NCBI GenBank assembly: GCA_037045055.1
Contig: JBAOHJ010000001.1
Span: forward strand, 806,001 to 870,000
Direction: 5' to 3'
Source of the DNA: Phosphoribacter sp037045055
Lineage (GTDB): Bacteria > Actinomycetota > Actinomycetes > Actinomycetales > Dermatophilaceae
Length of the DNA stretch: 64,000 nucleotides
The notes beneath the pieces are model-generated. The model saw only the letters and a program-made list of their open reading frames with translations. It did no database searches and had not been told where the DNA came from. The first letter of the stretch is position 1, and each line of letters opens with the position of its first letter. Shown here piece by piece: positions 19,358 to 26,823 of the stretch. The translations under genes were made by a program, and so were the position numbers.

Positions 19358-19927
19358 CTATGCCTGTCCAATGGCCGTGGCCATGAAGCGGAACTTACCC
19401 GTGGCCGAGTCCAGCACGATGACGGTGCGGCACGGCACTAACGTGGCATCCGAGGCGGGCCCCTGCGGGGCGCACGTGCCGGTGGCGACCAGCACATAGC
19501 CCGGGCCGGCGGATTCTTTTCTGAATTCCTCGACGGTCACCCAGCCGCCGTGAACGGCTTCGATGCGTGCCTGCGTGCTATCGAGATACTCTCGCAAGCC
19601 CGGGCTGGCGGCGACGACTTGCGCTGGCGTCGGCCCTGGTGGCGTTAGGCCCCGTTCTGGTGCGACCTTCACCTCTTTCATGACGGTGACGGTGGTCGTC
19701 GCTTTCACTGGGTCCGGTATCGCAATCATCGGCAGAGCGGGTCTTGGGGCCGAGGAGGGTGACCCGGCCACCGATGTCGGATCGGGGACGGAGACCGAAG
19801 CCATCGACGTGGTCGAGGCAACCGGCGTGTTCCCCGCTACTGCGGATGCCCCCCAGGAACAGGCGTAAGCGCCACCTAGCAGAAGGGAGGCAATGACGGC
19901 ACACAAAGCAAGAAATCGACGCGTCAT
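19358..19927 (-). CDS. Exported or membrane-anchored protein of unknown function
   Basis: 189 residues from MTRRFLALCAVIASLLLGG, a short basic start and one hydrophobic segment ending AYAC (not a canonical lipobox, so signal peptide or anchor is unclear). A Ser/Thr/Pro/Val-rich stalk follows, then a compact domain: REYLDSTQARIEAVHGGWVTVEEFRK, YVLVATGTCAPQGP, VPCRTVIVLDSATGKFRFMA, with two Cys that could pair. I recognise no family. It starts one base after the stop of the 260-residue secreted protein gene, so the two form an operon. Base composition is clearly lower in GC than the flanking genes, and codons such as AAA, TTT and CTT appear, a sign of transfer. Confidence 0.6.
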   Translation of the reverse strand: MTRRFLALCAVIASLLLGGAYACSWGASAVAGNTPVASTTSMASVSVPDPTSVAGSPSSAPRPALPMIAIPDPVKATTTVTVMKEVKVAPERGLTPPGPTPAQVVAASPGLREYLDSTQARIEAVHGGWVTVEEFRKESAGPGYVLVATGTCAPQGPASDATLVPCRTVIVLDSATGKFRFMATAIGQA

Positions 19928-19928
19928 G

Positions 19929-20711
19929 TCAGCCTGCTCCCTGAAGCTTGTTTGACGTCCAAGTGTCAAAGGACTCGCACCCGCTGGGCTGCATGGCATA
20001 GCGACCCTGTTGCGAACCCTGACGCACCACCATTAGGTAACAAGGGATCGCCCTCAGCGCGCCTGTCTCAACGCTCTGAATACCCATGGCCCACCAACTC
20101 GTATGAGCGACATCACGGCCGGGAATATCGTTGGTGACGTTGTCAGTCTCCGACGAGAACACCACTGTGGTGCTCCATCCCCATCGCCATGGACTGCCCG
20201 CAAGGTAAGTCGTTCCTCCTGGGACCTCCAGACTCATGTAACCGCTGCCATCGTCTGCGTAGGGTCCCATAGGGCCATGGTATCGGACACGGAAAGCACC
20301 CCAGTCGCCGCCGGATACGCAATTGGCTCCTAGCGGATAGCTCCTATAGGGTGCACCCATGCCCCCGAGCCGGTACTCGGTGAACATAAGCGTGCAGCCA
20401 GACGAAATGGTGAGGTATCCAGACTGAAGATACTGAGAATTATCATTGAGGTTCGAGATAGCTACCCAAACGGACGATGAGTACGGAGACCCGCACACCT
20501 GTGTGCCGCGGGCGACCAAGTATGACGAAACGCCGATGGGCGTCTCATCCCAAGACTGCGGAGGAGTGAGAAAGCCACGGTAACCTGTGAACTGGCTCTC
20601 CCGCGATCCACACGGCCATCCTGCGGATGCCGTCGGGGAACTGAAGACGATGATGGGAGGTACTAGCAAGAGCATGGACCCCACAGTGGACAACATGCGT
20701 CGTCGCATCAC
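19929..20711 (-). CDS. Secreted protein of unknown function, cysteine- and aromatic-rich
   Basis: 260 residues. MMRRRMLSTVGSMLLLVPPIIVF and SSPTASAGW give a standard signal peptide with cleavage near ASA. The mature part is beta-rich with six spaced Cys (GWPCGS, TQVCGS, SSGCTL, GANCVS, AIPCYL, PSGCES) and many Trp/Tyr: VWVAISNLNDNSQYLQSGYL, FTEYRLGG, WRWGWSTTVVFSSETDNV. The layout recalls uncharacterised secreted beta-sandwich proteins of actinomycetes, but no function is known to me. It overlaps the promoter side of an ISAs1 remnant and is coupled to the downstream anchored protein (TGA-C-ATG). GC is low relative to the chromosome; the over-represented GTATGCC word is absent. Confidence 0.65.
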   Translation of the reverse strand: MMRRRMLSTVGSMLLLVPPIIVFSSPTASAGWPCGSRESQFTGYRGFLTPPQSWDETPIGVSSYLVARGTQVCGSPYSSSVWVAISNLNDNSQYLQSGYLTISSGCTLMFTEYRLGGMGAPYRSYPLGANCVSGGDWGAFRVRYHGPMGPYADDGSGYMSLEVPGGTTYLAGSPWRWGWSTTVVFSSETDNVTNDIPGRDVAHTSWWAMGIQSVETGALRAIPCYLMVVRQGSQQGRYAMQPSGCESFDTWTSNKLQGAG

Positions 20712-20880
20712 TTATTAAGTCTAGTGGTCGCAAGGGGTTCTTGTCCAGCGGTCGCGTTGACTCACCTCGACTGCGGCCATGGGTTGAATCGTTGACTCAT
20801 CCGAGAATAGCCGCGTGGATCACCCTCGATGCAGGGCGGGTTCCGCCACGGATTGGCGGCAGGTCCGCGGCAAAGTCGTG

Positions 20881-21144
20881 TCATGACGTGGCCAGAAGTG
20901 TGGTGGGACGGCGGTTGTCGCGGGCGTGTTGTCGCAGGCGGGCGGTGATGCTGGTCCAGCCGGTCAGGTGTATCAGGCTGATGGCGGTGTTGCGCAGGCT
21001 GGCCATCACGTAGGGTCCAGCGCTGCCGCGCAGTTGGTGGCGGTCCTCGTCGTAGTCGACGTCGCGGACCCAGTGCAGGGCGTTTTCGATGTTCCAGTGG
21101 CCTTGGATCCAGGATGCGATCAGGGCGGTTTGGGCTTGGCTCAT
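20881..21144 (-). pseudogene. ISAs1-family transposase, C-terminal fragment
   Basis: An 87-residue frame reading IQGHWNIENALHWVRDVDYD and EDRHQLRGSAGPYVMASLRN, the C-terminal Glu-containing region of ISAs1 (H repeat-associated) transposases, with the conserved RGHW.IEN, DEDR and RN.AISL blocks. The N-terminal two thirds with the catalytic Asp residues are missing: upstream of about 21150 the frame is unrelated. It is therefore a dead remnant. The 170 bases between it and the secreted-protein gene contain no gene that I can support. Confidence 0.75.
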
Positions 21145-21216
21145 GGACGATCGCCTCTGCTCCGTCGATGGTGTTGGCCCGAGGCGCCGCCGGCATGCCG
21201 GAGCTTGTCAAGATTC

Positions 21217-22493
21217 TTGTGTAAGTGATTTGGGTCTTATGATTGTCAGATGTCTTGGTTGATTCGGTCGGGGAGACGAGGGCGAGTTCACCCAGGGCGG
21301 CTTTCCAGCCGGTGGCCGCGGTTCTTGATGATTTTCCGCAGCTGATAGTTCAGCGACTCGATTCGAGTTCGTCGTGTAGATCACCTTCAACGCGGGACCG
21401 AAGGCCAGGAACGGGATGACCCTCTCCCACGCGTTCTCCCAGATGCGGACCGCGGCGGGGTACTTCTTCCCGAGATTGGAGTCGGCGAACGCGGCCAGGG
21501 CCAGCAGCGCGGCGTCCTCGGTCGCGGCGATTTAGATCGTGCGTAGCATGGCCGCGACGGCCTTGCGGTCGGTGTAGGAGAAGTACCGCATCGAGGCGCG
21601 GATCAGGTGCACCACGCAGGTCTGGGCCGTCGCGCCCGGCCAGGTCGCCTCGATCGCCTCGGGGAACCCGGTCAGCCCGTCGCAACGGACGATCAGGACC
21701 TCTTTGACGCCGCGCTTGGCCAGCTCGGCGCAGACCCCGGCCCAGAGCGAGGCGCCCTCTTTGGCCTGCACCCAGATGCCCAGGACATGCTTGATCCCGT
21801 CCATGTCAACGCCGACGGCCAGGTGCGCGGACCGGTTCGCTACGTGCGCCCCGTCGCGGACCTTCACCACGAGGGCGTCGAGGAAGATCACCGGGAAGAA
21901 CGCCTCCACGGGCCGGCTCTGCCAGGCCAGCACCTCATCCGCAACGGCCTCGGTGACGTTGCTGATCGTCTCGTGCGACAGTTCCGTGCCCAGCGTCGCG
22001 GACAAGTGATGTTGGATGTCGCGGACCGTCATCCCGCCCGCGTACAAGGAGATGATCATGTCTTCCAGGCCGCCCAGGCGGCGGGCTCCTTTAGGGACCA
22101 ACGACGACGCGAACGAGCCGTTCCGATCGCGGGGTTGATCCAGGCGGATATCGCCGACCTACGTGCCGACCGTTTCGGGGTCGACCCGTTGCGGGAATTC
22201 CCCGAGCCGTGTCCAGCGCGGTCGCCTTTCTCGCAGCCGAGGTGGTCCATCAAATCGGCCGCCATACCCCGTTCGAGGACGGCCTTGATCATCTCCGGGA
22301 GGAAGCCACCTTCCCCGGTGAGCGCCACGCCCGCTCATCGGAAGCGGCCATCAACTTGTCCAACATTTCGTCGTCGAACAACTCCCGCCGCAGTTTGCGA
22401 GCCTCGGGCTCCTCCTGCCCGGTACGGTCCTTCTTCGCAGTCATAGTCACAGTCAAGCTCCTTCCCGTAAGAGACCCGACCACTGACACAAAC
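21217..22493. mobile_element. Decayed IS256-family insertion sequence
   Basis: Imperfect terminal inverted repeats frame a broken IS256-type transposase: the left end at 21217-21241 reads TTGTGTAAGTG then GGGTCTTATG, and the right end (22468-22492, reverse strand) reads TTGTGTCAGTG then GGGTCTCTTA. The span, about 1.28 kb, is slightly short for the family because part of the 3' coding end is deleted. I see no 8-9 base target duplication flanking the ends. The right end abuts a truncated lipoprotein gene. Confidence 0.75.
21246..22444 (-). pseudogene. IS256-family (mutator-type) transposase, multiply broken
   Basis: Pieces in three frames together give a nearly complete IS256 transposase. The start is MTAKKDRTGQEEPEARKL (22444), then a shift near 22330 to VLERGMAADLMDHLG, and another near 22170. 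The long central block (22101-21532) holds GLEDMIISLYAGGMTVRDIQ, FLDALVVKVRDG (DDE Asp), GVKEVLIVRCDGLTGFPEA (second Asp) and HLIRASMRYFSY. A TAA stop at 21532-21534 interrupts where an Ile-Tyr-Thr-Ala-type stretch is usual. Further on VIYTTNS is followed by a two-base shift into ESLNYQLRKIIKNRGH, and an internal deletion joins this to the C-terminal end. At least four lesions, so inactive. Confidence 0.85.
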
Positions 22494-22581
22494 CAGCTAA
22501 CACCTCCGTATGCCCCCCCGGGGTCGGTGGCGGCGGGGGTGAGGCCCGATGCGGAGGTCGACGCCGAAGAAGTCATGGCCA

Positions 22582-22737
22582 TCACCGTGCCCACACCGGC
22601 CCAGTTCCGGAGTCGGTCGGCGTCGGGGCCGGGGTCGGAGTGCAGCCACCCACACTCAAGCCCACCGCCAACGCGCAGCCCACGAGGACCCCCGACGACC
22701 GCCCAGCCCGGCCACCCCACCACCGCCCACACTGCAT
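22582..22737 (-). pseudogene. Truncated lipoprotein gene next to the IS256 end
   Basis: A 51-codon frame from ATG at 22737 encodes a textbook lipoprotein leader: basic n-region with RAGRSSGVL, hydrophobic VGCALAVGLSVGGC with the lipobox Cys, then TPTPAPTPTDSGTG linker, and a stop (22582-22584) after GPVWAR. In the next frame the linker-like Ser/Thr/Pro reading continues (TSSASTSASGLTPAATDP) up to the IS right end, so a one-base shift plus the insertion have destroyed the gene. The body of the protein is gone. Its leader is typical of Micrococcales surface lipoproteins, but the family cannot be named. Confidence 0.5.
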
Positions 22738-22970
22738 GTAGCGACGAACTCATCGACATCCCCCTGTCCGAAGCGATGCTTGCCGGAAGGCAGGCCCCCC
22801 CACCGAGTATGCCGCGGACCGCACCGTCGGGCCCGCCGTCCTCCACAGGCGTGCAGCGATCACGGGTCGGCCCCAGGCTGCTGCGTCCACCCCGAGCCCC
22901 CAGCCCTCCGGCGCGTTCGATTCGGTCGGACGTCGGCCAGGCAGAGGGAGGCCCCGGCCGACGGTCCGGG

Positions 22971-23195
22971 TCACGAGGGGCTCGGGTCCTGACTCCCCGC
23001 GGTTGCCGGGCGCGCCTGGGCAACCACCCCGACACCGACCGGCTCCCATGCTTTCACCGTGTTGACTTGAATGCCCACGATCACCCAGCGTGAGGTCATA
23101 GACCAGGGTCACCACCAACTCGACGTCGTAGGCACCGATGTGGTGGTCCACGCGGCCCCGGGAGTTCACCACGGGCACCCGGTTCTGGGCACCTC
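22971..23195 (-). pseudogene. Possible C-terminal remnant of another exported protein
   Basis: Two overlapping frames look coding: NRVPVVNSRGRVDHHIGAYD and VELVVTLVYD, then after a one-base shift SRWVIVGIQVNTVKAW running to a stop at 22971. The alternation of strands (VELVVTLVYD, RWVIVGIQVN) resembles the last two strands of a small secreted domain. No start is found and nothing else in 22738-23437 is recognisable except the ribosome site and start of ccr. Weak evidence; it may be chance. Confidence 0.25.
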
Positions 23196-23437
23196 GCCCG
23201 GATAGGGTCCGCGATCCGCGGCCCGGCAGCGGGCACGTCCTGCTCTGCACGGCATGCGACCACGGACCTTAGCCACCGGACCAACCGTGCCGGTCGCTGG
23301 CTCCTGGGTAGGGCTGGTGAGCAACGTCATGGACGGGGCCGGTGGCCGCTGCGCGAACCGCCCGAGTACCGTCGGGAGAAGGGCCGGAGCACACGGCATA
23401 CCGGTCGAACCACTCACGCCCTCGCAAGGAGAGACCG

Positions 23438-24775
23438 ATGCAGCAGATCTTGGACGCCATCCTTTCCGGTGACCGCAGCGAGGCCACGTACGCCGGCCTG
23501 GAGGTGCCCGACTCGTACCGCGCGGTGACGGTCCACAAGGACGAGGTCGAGATGTTCAAGGGCCTGATCTCCCGGGACAAGGACCCGCGTCAGTCGCTGC
23601 ACCTGGACGACGTGCCGATCCCCGAGCTGGCCCCGGGCGAGGCGCTCGTCGCGGTCATGGCCAGCGCGATCAACTACAACACCGTGTGGACCTCGATCTT
23701 CGAGCCGGTCTCGACCTTCGGATTCCTGGAGCGGTACGGGCGCACCGGCGCGTACGCCAAGCGACACGACCTGCCCTACCACATCGTCGGCTCCGACCTG
23801 GCCGGCGTCGTCCTGCGCACCGGCGACGGCGTGCACCTGTGGAAGCCCGGCCAGGAGGTCGTCGCGCACTGCCTGTCCGTGGAGTTGGAGCACCACGACG
23901 GGCACGACGACACGATGATGGATCCGGAGCAGCGGATCTGGGGCTTCGAGACCAACTTCGGCGGCCTGGCGCAGTTGGCCATCGTCAAGGCCAACCAGCT
24001 GATGTTCAAGCCGACGCACCTGTCCTGGGAGGAGGCCGCCTGCCCCGGCCTGGTCAACTCGACCGCCTTCCGCCAGCTAGTCTCCAAGAACGGCGCCGGC
24101 ATGAAGCTCGGTGACCGCGTCCTCATCTGGGGCGCCAGCGGCGGCCTCGGCTCCTACGCCACCCAGATGGCCGTGGCCGGTGGCGCCGAGCCGATCTGCG
24201 TGGTGTCCAGCCCCGACAAGGCCGAGATCTGCCGCAAGATGGGCGCCGAGCACGTCATCGACCGCAACGCCGAGGGGTACAAGTTCTGGAAGGACGAGAC
24301 CACCCAGGACGTCAAGGAATGGCAGCGGTTCGGCAAGCGGATCCGCGAGCTCACCGGCGGGCACGACGTCGACATCGTCTTCGAGCACCCCGGCCGGGAG
24401 ACCTTCGGCGCCAGTGTCTACGTCACCCGCCGCGGCGGCATCATCACCACGTGCGCCTCGACCTCGGGCTACATGCACGAGTACGACAACCGCTACCTGT
24501 GGATGAATCTCAAGCGGATCGTGTCCTCGCACTTCGCCAACTACCGCGAGTCGTGGCAGGCCAACTCGCTGATCGACCGCGGCCTCATCCACCCGACGCT
24601 GTCCAGGAGCTACGCGCTCGACCAGGTCGGCCAGGCCGCCTACGACGTCCACCGCAACCTGCACCAGGGCAAGGTCGGCGTCCTGTGCCTGGCCCCCGAG
24701 CCGGGCCTGGGGGTCAGCAACCCCGAGAAGCGGGCCAAGTTCGAGACCCACATCAACCGTTTCCGCGACGTGTGA
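23438..24775 (+). CDS. ccr: Crotonyl-CoA carboxylase/reductase
   Basis: 445 residues, an MDR-fold enzyme that reductively carboxylates crotonyl-CoA to (2S)-ethylmalonyl-CoA with NADPH and CO2, the signature step of the ethylmalonyl-CoA pathway. Ccr-specific stretches: MASAINYNTVWTSIFEP, YHIVGSDLAGVVLRTG, WGFETNFGGLAQLAIVKANQ, the Rossmann motif GASGGLGSYATQMAVAGGA, FEHPGRETFGASVYV, GGIITTCASTSGY and SSHFANYRE. Length equals that of characterised Ccr. AAGGAGA lies six bases before ATG. It stands alone, just right of the IS-rich island, and is convergent with a VOC-protein gene. In Streptomyces Ccr also supplies ethylmalonyl-CoA for polyketides, but no polyketide gene is in view. Confidence 0.93.
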   Translation: MQQILDAILSGDRSEATYAGLEVPDSYRAVTVHKDEVEMFKGLISRDKDPRQSLHLDDVPIPELAPGEALVAVMASAINYNTVWTSIFEPVSTFGFLERYGRTGAYAKRHDLPYHIVGSDLAGVVLRTGDGVHLWKPGQEVVAHCLSVELEHHDGHDDTMMDPEQRIWGFETNFGGLAQLAIVKANQLMFKPTHLSWEEAACPGLVNSTAFRQLVSKNGAGMKLGDRVLIWGASGGLGSYATQMAVAGGAEPICVVSSPDKAEICRKMGAEHVIDRNAEGYKFWKDETTQDVKEWQRFGKRIRELTGGHDVDIVFEHPGRETFGASVYVTRRGGIITTCASTSGYMHEYDNRYLWMNLKRIVSSHFANYRESWQANSLIDRGLIHPTLSRSYALDQVGQAAYDVHRNLHQGKVGVLCLAPEPGLGVSNPEKRAKFETHINRFRDV

Positions 24776-24817
24776 GCGCCGGCCGAGACGCGGTCGCGTC
24801 GCCCCGGCAGAGCCGAG

Positions 24818-25219
24818 TCAGAGCGGCAGCCGGGGGCCGACGCTCTGGACCACCTGGATCGGGTTGCCGTCCGGATCGGCGAGCCAGGCGAGGAAGAACC
24901 GGTCCAGCCACATCCGCGGAGCGGCCAGCGGGGTGACGCCCTGGCGGACCAGCCGGTCGTAGGCGGCCAGGGTGTTGTCGGTCCACAGGACCACGGCGGT
25001 ATGCCGGCCACCCTCGTCGTGCCTGGTGATGCCGTGGTCGACCAGGGCGGAGGCCACCGAGGAGATGCCCAGCCGGTAGCCGTCGAGGACGAGGTCCACG
25101 TGCACGGCCTCGGCGTCGGTGACCATGCGCATGGTCTCGTGGAATCCGAGGGTGCCGTAGAAGGCGACCAGGCGCTCGACGTCCTCGCTGAACAGGATCA
25201 CCTGCGGGTTCCAGAACAC
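24818..25219 (-). CDS. VOC (glyoxalase/bleomycin-resistance) family protein
   Basis: 133 residues from a GTG (VFWNPQVILFSEDVERL). One pair of beta-alpha-beta-beta-beta modules: ILFSEDVERLVAFYGTLGF, then LVDHGITRHDEGGRHTAVVLW, TLAAYDRLVRQG and the closing FFLAWLADPDGNPIQVVQ, the usual end of glyoxalase-like proteins. Candidate metal ligands are fewer than in glyoxalase I, so it may bind rather than turn over a ligand. TACCGT six bases before the GTG supports a leaderless start. It is divergent from guaB1 and convergent with ccr. Substrate unknown. Confidence 0.72.
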   Translation of the reverse strand: MFWNPQVILFSEDVERLVAFYGTLGFHETMRMVTDAEAVHVDLVLDGYRLGISSVASALVDHGITRHDEGGRHTAVVLWTDNTLAAYDRLVRQGVTPLAAPRMWLDRFFLAWLADPDGNPIQVVQSVGPRLPL

Positions 25220-25325
25220 CTGTCGACGGTACCGCCGCCCGCCGCGCGCCCCCGCGGTGGGCCCGACCGGTGGCCCGGACCGGGGCCCGGCCCGGCGACC
25301 GCGGGGGACGGCATACAGTGCTCGG

Positions 25326-26765
25326 GTGCGTTTCCTTGCCGGGCAGAGCCCGTCGGTGGACCTGAGTTTCGACGACGTGTTCATGGTGCCCCGACGGACC
25401 ACGGTCGGCAGTCGGTTCGACGTCGACCTGAGCACCACCGACGGCACCGGCAACACCATCCCGATCGTCGTGGCCAACATGACGGCGGTCAGCGGCCGGC
25501 GGATGGCCGAGACCGTCGCCCGGCGAGGGGGGCTGGCGGTCGTCCCCCAGGACACCCCGGCCGACGTGGTCGCGCGAGTCGTGCAGGCGGTCAAGGCCTG
25601 TCACGTGGTGCACGACACCGCCGTCACCCTGGCCCCGACGGCCACCGTCGGGGACGCCCTCGCGTTGCTGCCCAAGCGAGCCCACGGGGCCGCGGTGGTC
25701 GTCGGTGGCGACGGCGTCCCGGTGGGCATCCTCACCGAGGCCGACCTGGCCGGGGTGGACCGGTTCACCCAGGTCCAGCAGGTCATGACCCGGGACATCG
25801 TCACCCTCCCCGAGGGCATCGTGCCGGAGGCCGCGTTCGAACGCCTCGGCGAGGTCCACCACCGGCTGGCACCGGTCGTCGACGACACCGGACGACTGGT
25901 CGGTCTGCTCACCCGGGTCGGCGCGCTGCGCGCCACCCTCTACTCCCCCAACGTGGACGCCCGGGGACGGCTGCGGGTGGCCGCCGCCACCGGCGTCAAC
26001 GGCGCGGTCGCGCAGCGCGCCCGGCAACTGGTCCAGGCCGGCGCGGACGTCCTGGTCCTCGACACCGCGCACGGACACCAGGACCGGATGGTCGAGGCAC
26101 TGCGGGCGGTGCGGGCCACGGGTGTCGCGGTGCCGGTCGTCGCCGGCAACGTCGTCTCTGCCGAGGGGGTGCGAGACCTCGTGGACGCGGGTGCGGACAT
26201 CGTCAAGGTGGGCGTAGGCCCGGGGGCCATGTGCACGACCCGGATGATGACCGGCGTGGGGCGCCCGCAGTTCTCCGCGGTGCTCGAGTGTGCGTCCGTG
26301 GCCCGCGAGCTCGGGGCCCACGTCTGGGCCGACGGCGGGATCCGCCACCCTCGAGACGTCGCCCTGGCACTGGCCGCCGGCGCGTCCAACGTCATGATCG
26401 GCTCGTGGTTCGCCGGCACCTACGAGTCACCGGGAGACCTCGCCAGCGACTCGGCCGGGCGGCACTACAAGGAGTCCTTCGGCATGGCCTCGGCCCGGGC
26501 GGTCGCCTCTCGGACCAGCGGGGAGTCGCCCTACGAGCGCGCTCGCAAGGCGCTGTTCGAGGAGGGCATCTCCACGGCGCGGATGTATCTGGACCCGGCC
26601 CGCCCCGGCGTCGAGGATCTGCTCGACCTCATCACCGCGGGGGTCCGCTCGGCGTGCACATATGCCGGCGCCGCAACCCTGCCGGAGCTGTCCGACCAGG
26701 CGGTGGTCGGCGTACAGACCGCCGCCGGGTTCGTGGAGGGCCGGCCCGTGCACGGGTCCTGGTGA
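25326..26765 (+). CDS. guaB1: GuaB1-type IMP dehydrogenase/GMP reductase family protein
   Basis: 479 residues from a GTG preceded by TACAGT (six-base spacing, leaderless type). TIM barrel with LSFDDVFMVPRRTTVGSRF, VVAGNVVSAEGVRDLVDAGA, the catalytic Cys loop GVGPGAMCTTRMMTG and ADGGIRHPRDVALALAAGAS. Two CBS motifs are inserted near residues 95-210 (AVVVGGDGVPVGILTEADLA, VDDTGRLVGLLTRVGALRA). This is the actinobacterial GuaB1 branch, distinct from the IMP dehydrogenase GuaB2. The mycobacterial member has been shown to act as a GMP reductase, so purine salvage is the likely role. The next gene starts 58 bases after its stop on the same strand. Confidence 0.85.
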   Translation: MRFLAGQSPSVDLSFDDVFMVPRRTTVGSRFDVDLSTTDGTGNTIPIVVANMTAVSGRRMAETVARRGGLAVVPQDTPADVVARVVQAVKACHVVHDTAVTLAPTATVGDALALLPKRAHGAAVVVGGDGVPVGILTEADLAGVDRFTQVQQVMTRDIVTLPEGIVPEAAFERLGEVHHRLAPVVDDTGRLVGLLTRVGALRATLYSPNVDARGRLRVAAATGVNGAVAQRARQLVQAGADVLVLDTAHGHQDRMVEALRAVRATGVAVPVVAGNVVSAEGVRDLVDAGADIVKVGVGPGAMCTTRMMTGVGRPQFSAVLECASVARELGAHVWADGGIRHPRDVALALAAGASNVMIGSWFAGTYESPGDLASDSAGRHYKESFGMASARAVASRTSGESPYERARKALFEEGISTARMYLDPARPGVEDLLDLITAGVRSACTYAGAATLPELSDQAVVGVQTAAGFVEGRPVHGSW

Positions 26766-26823
26766 CGGCGCGCCGGGGGGCGCCGGGCGCGAAGGGAGCC
26801 GGTCGTCCCTGCAAGGATGAGCC

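Noticed and set aside
21190..22510. Target-site duplication flanking the IS256 element
   Set aside because: Bases outside the two ends (TCAAGATTC and CCAGCTAAC) do not match.
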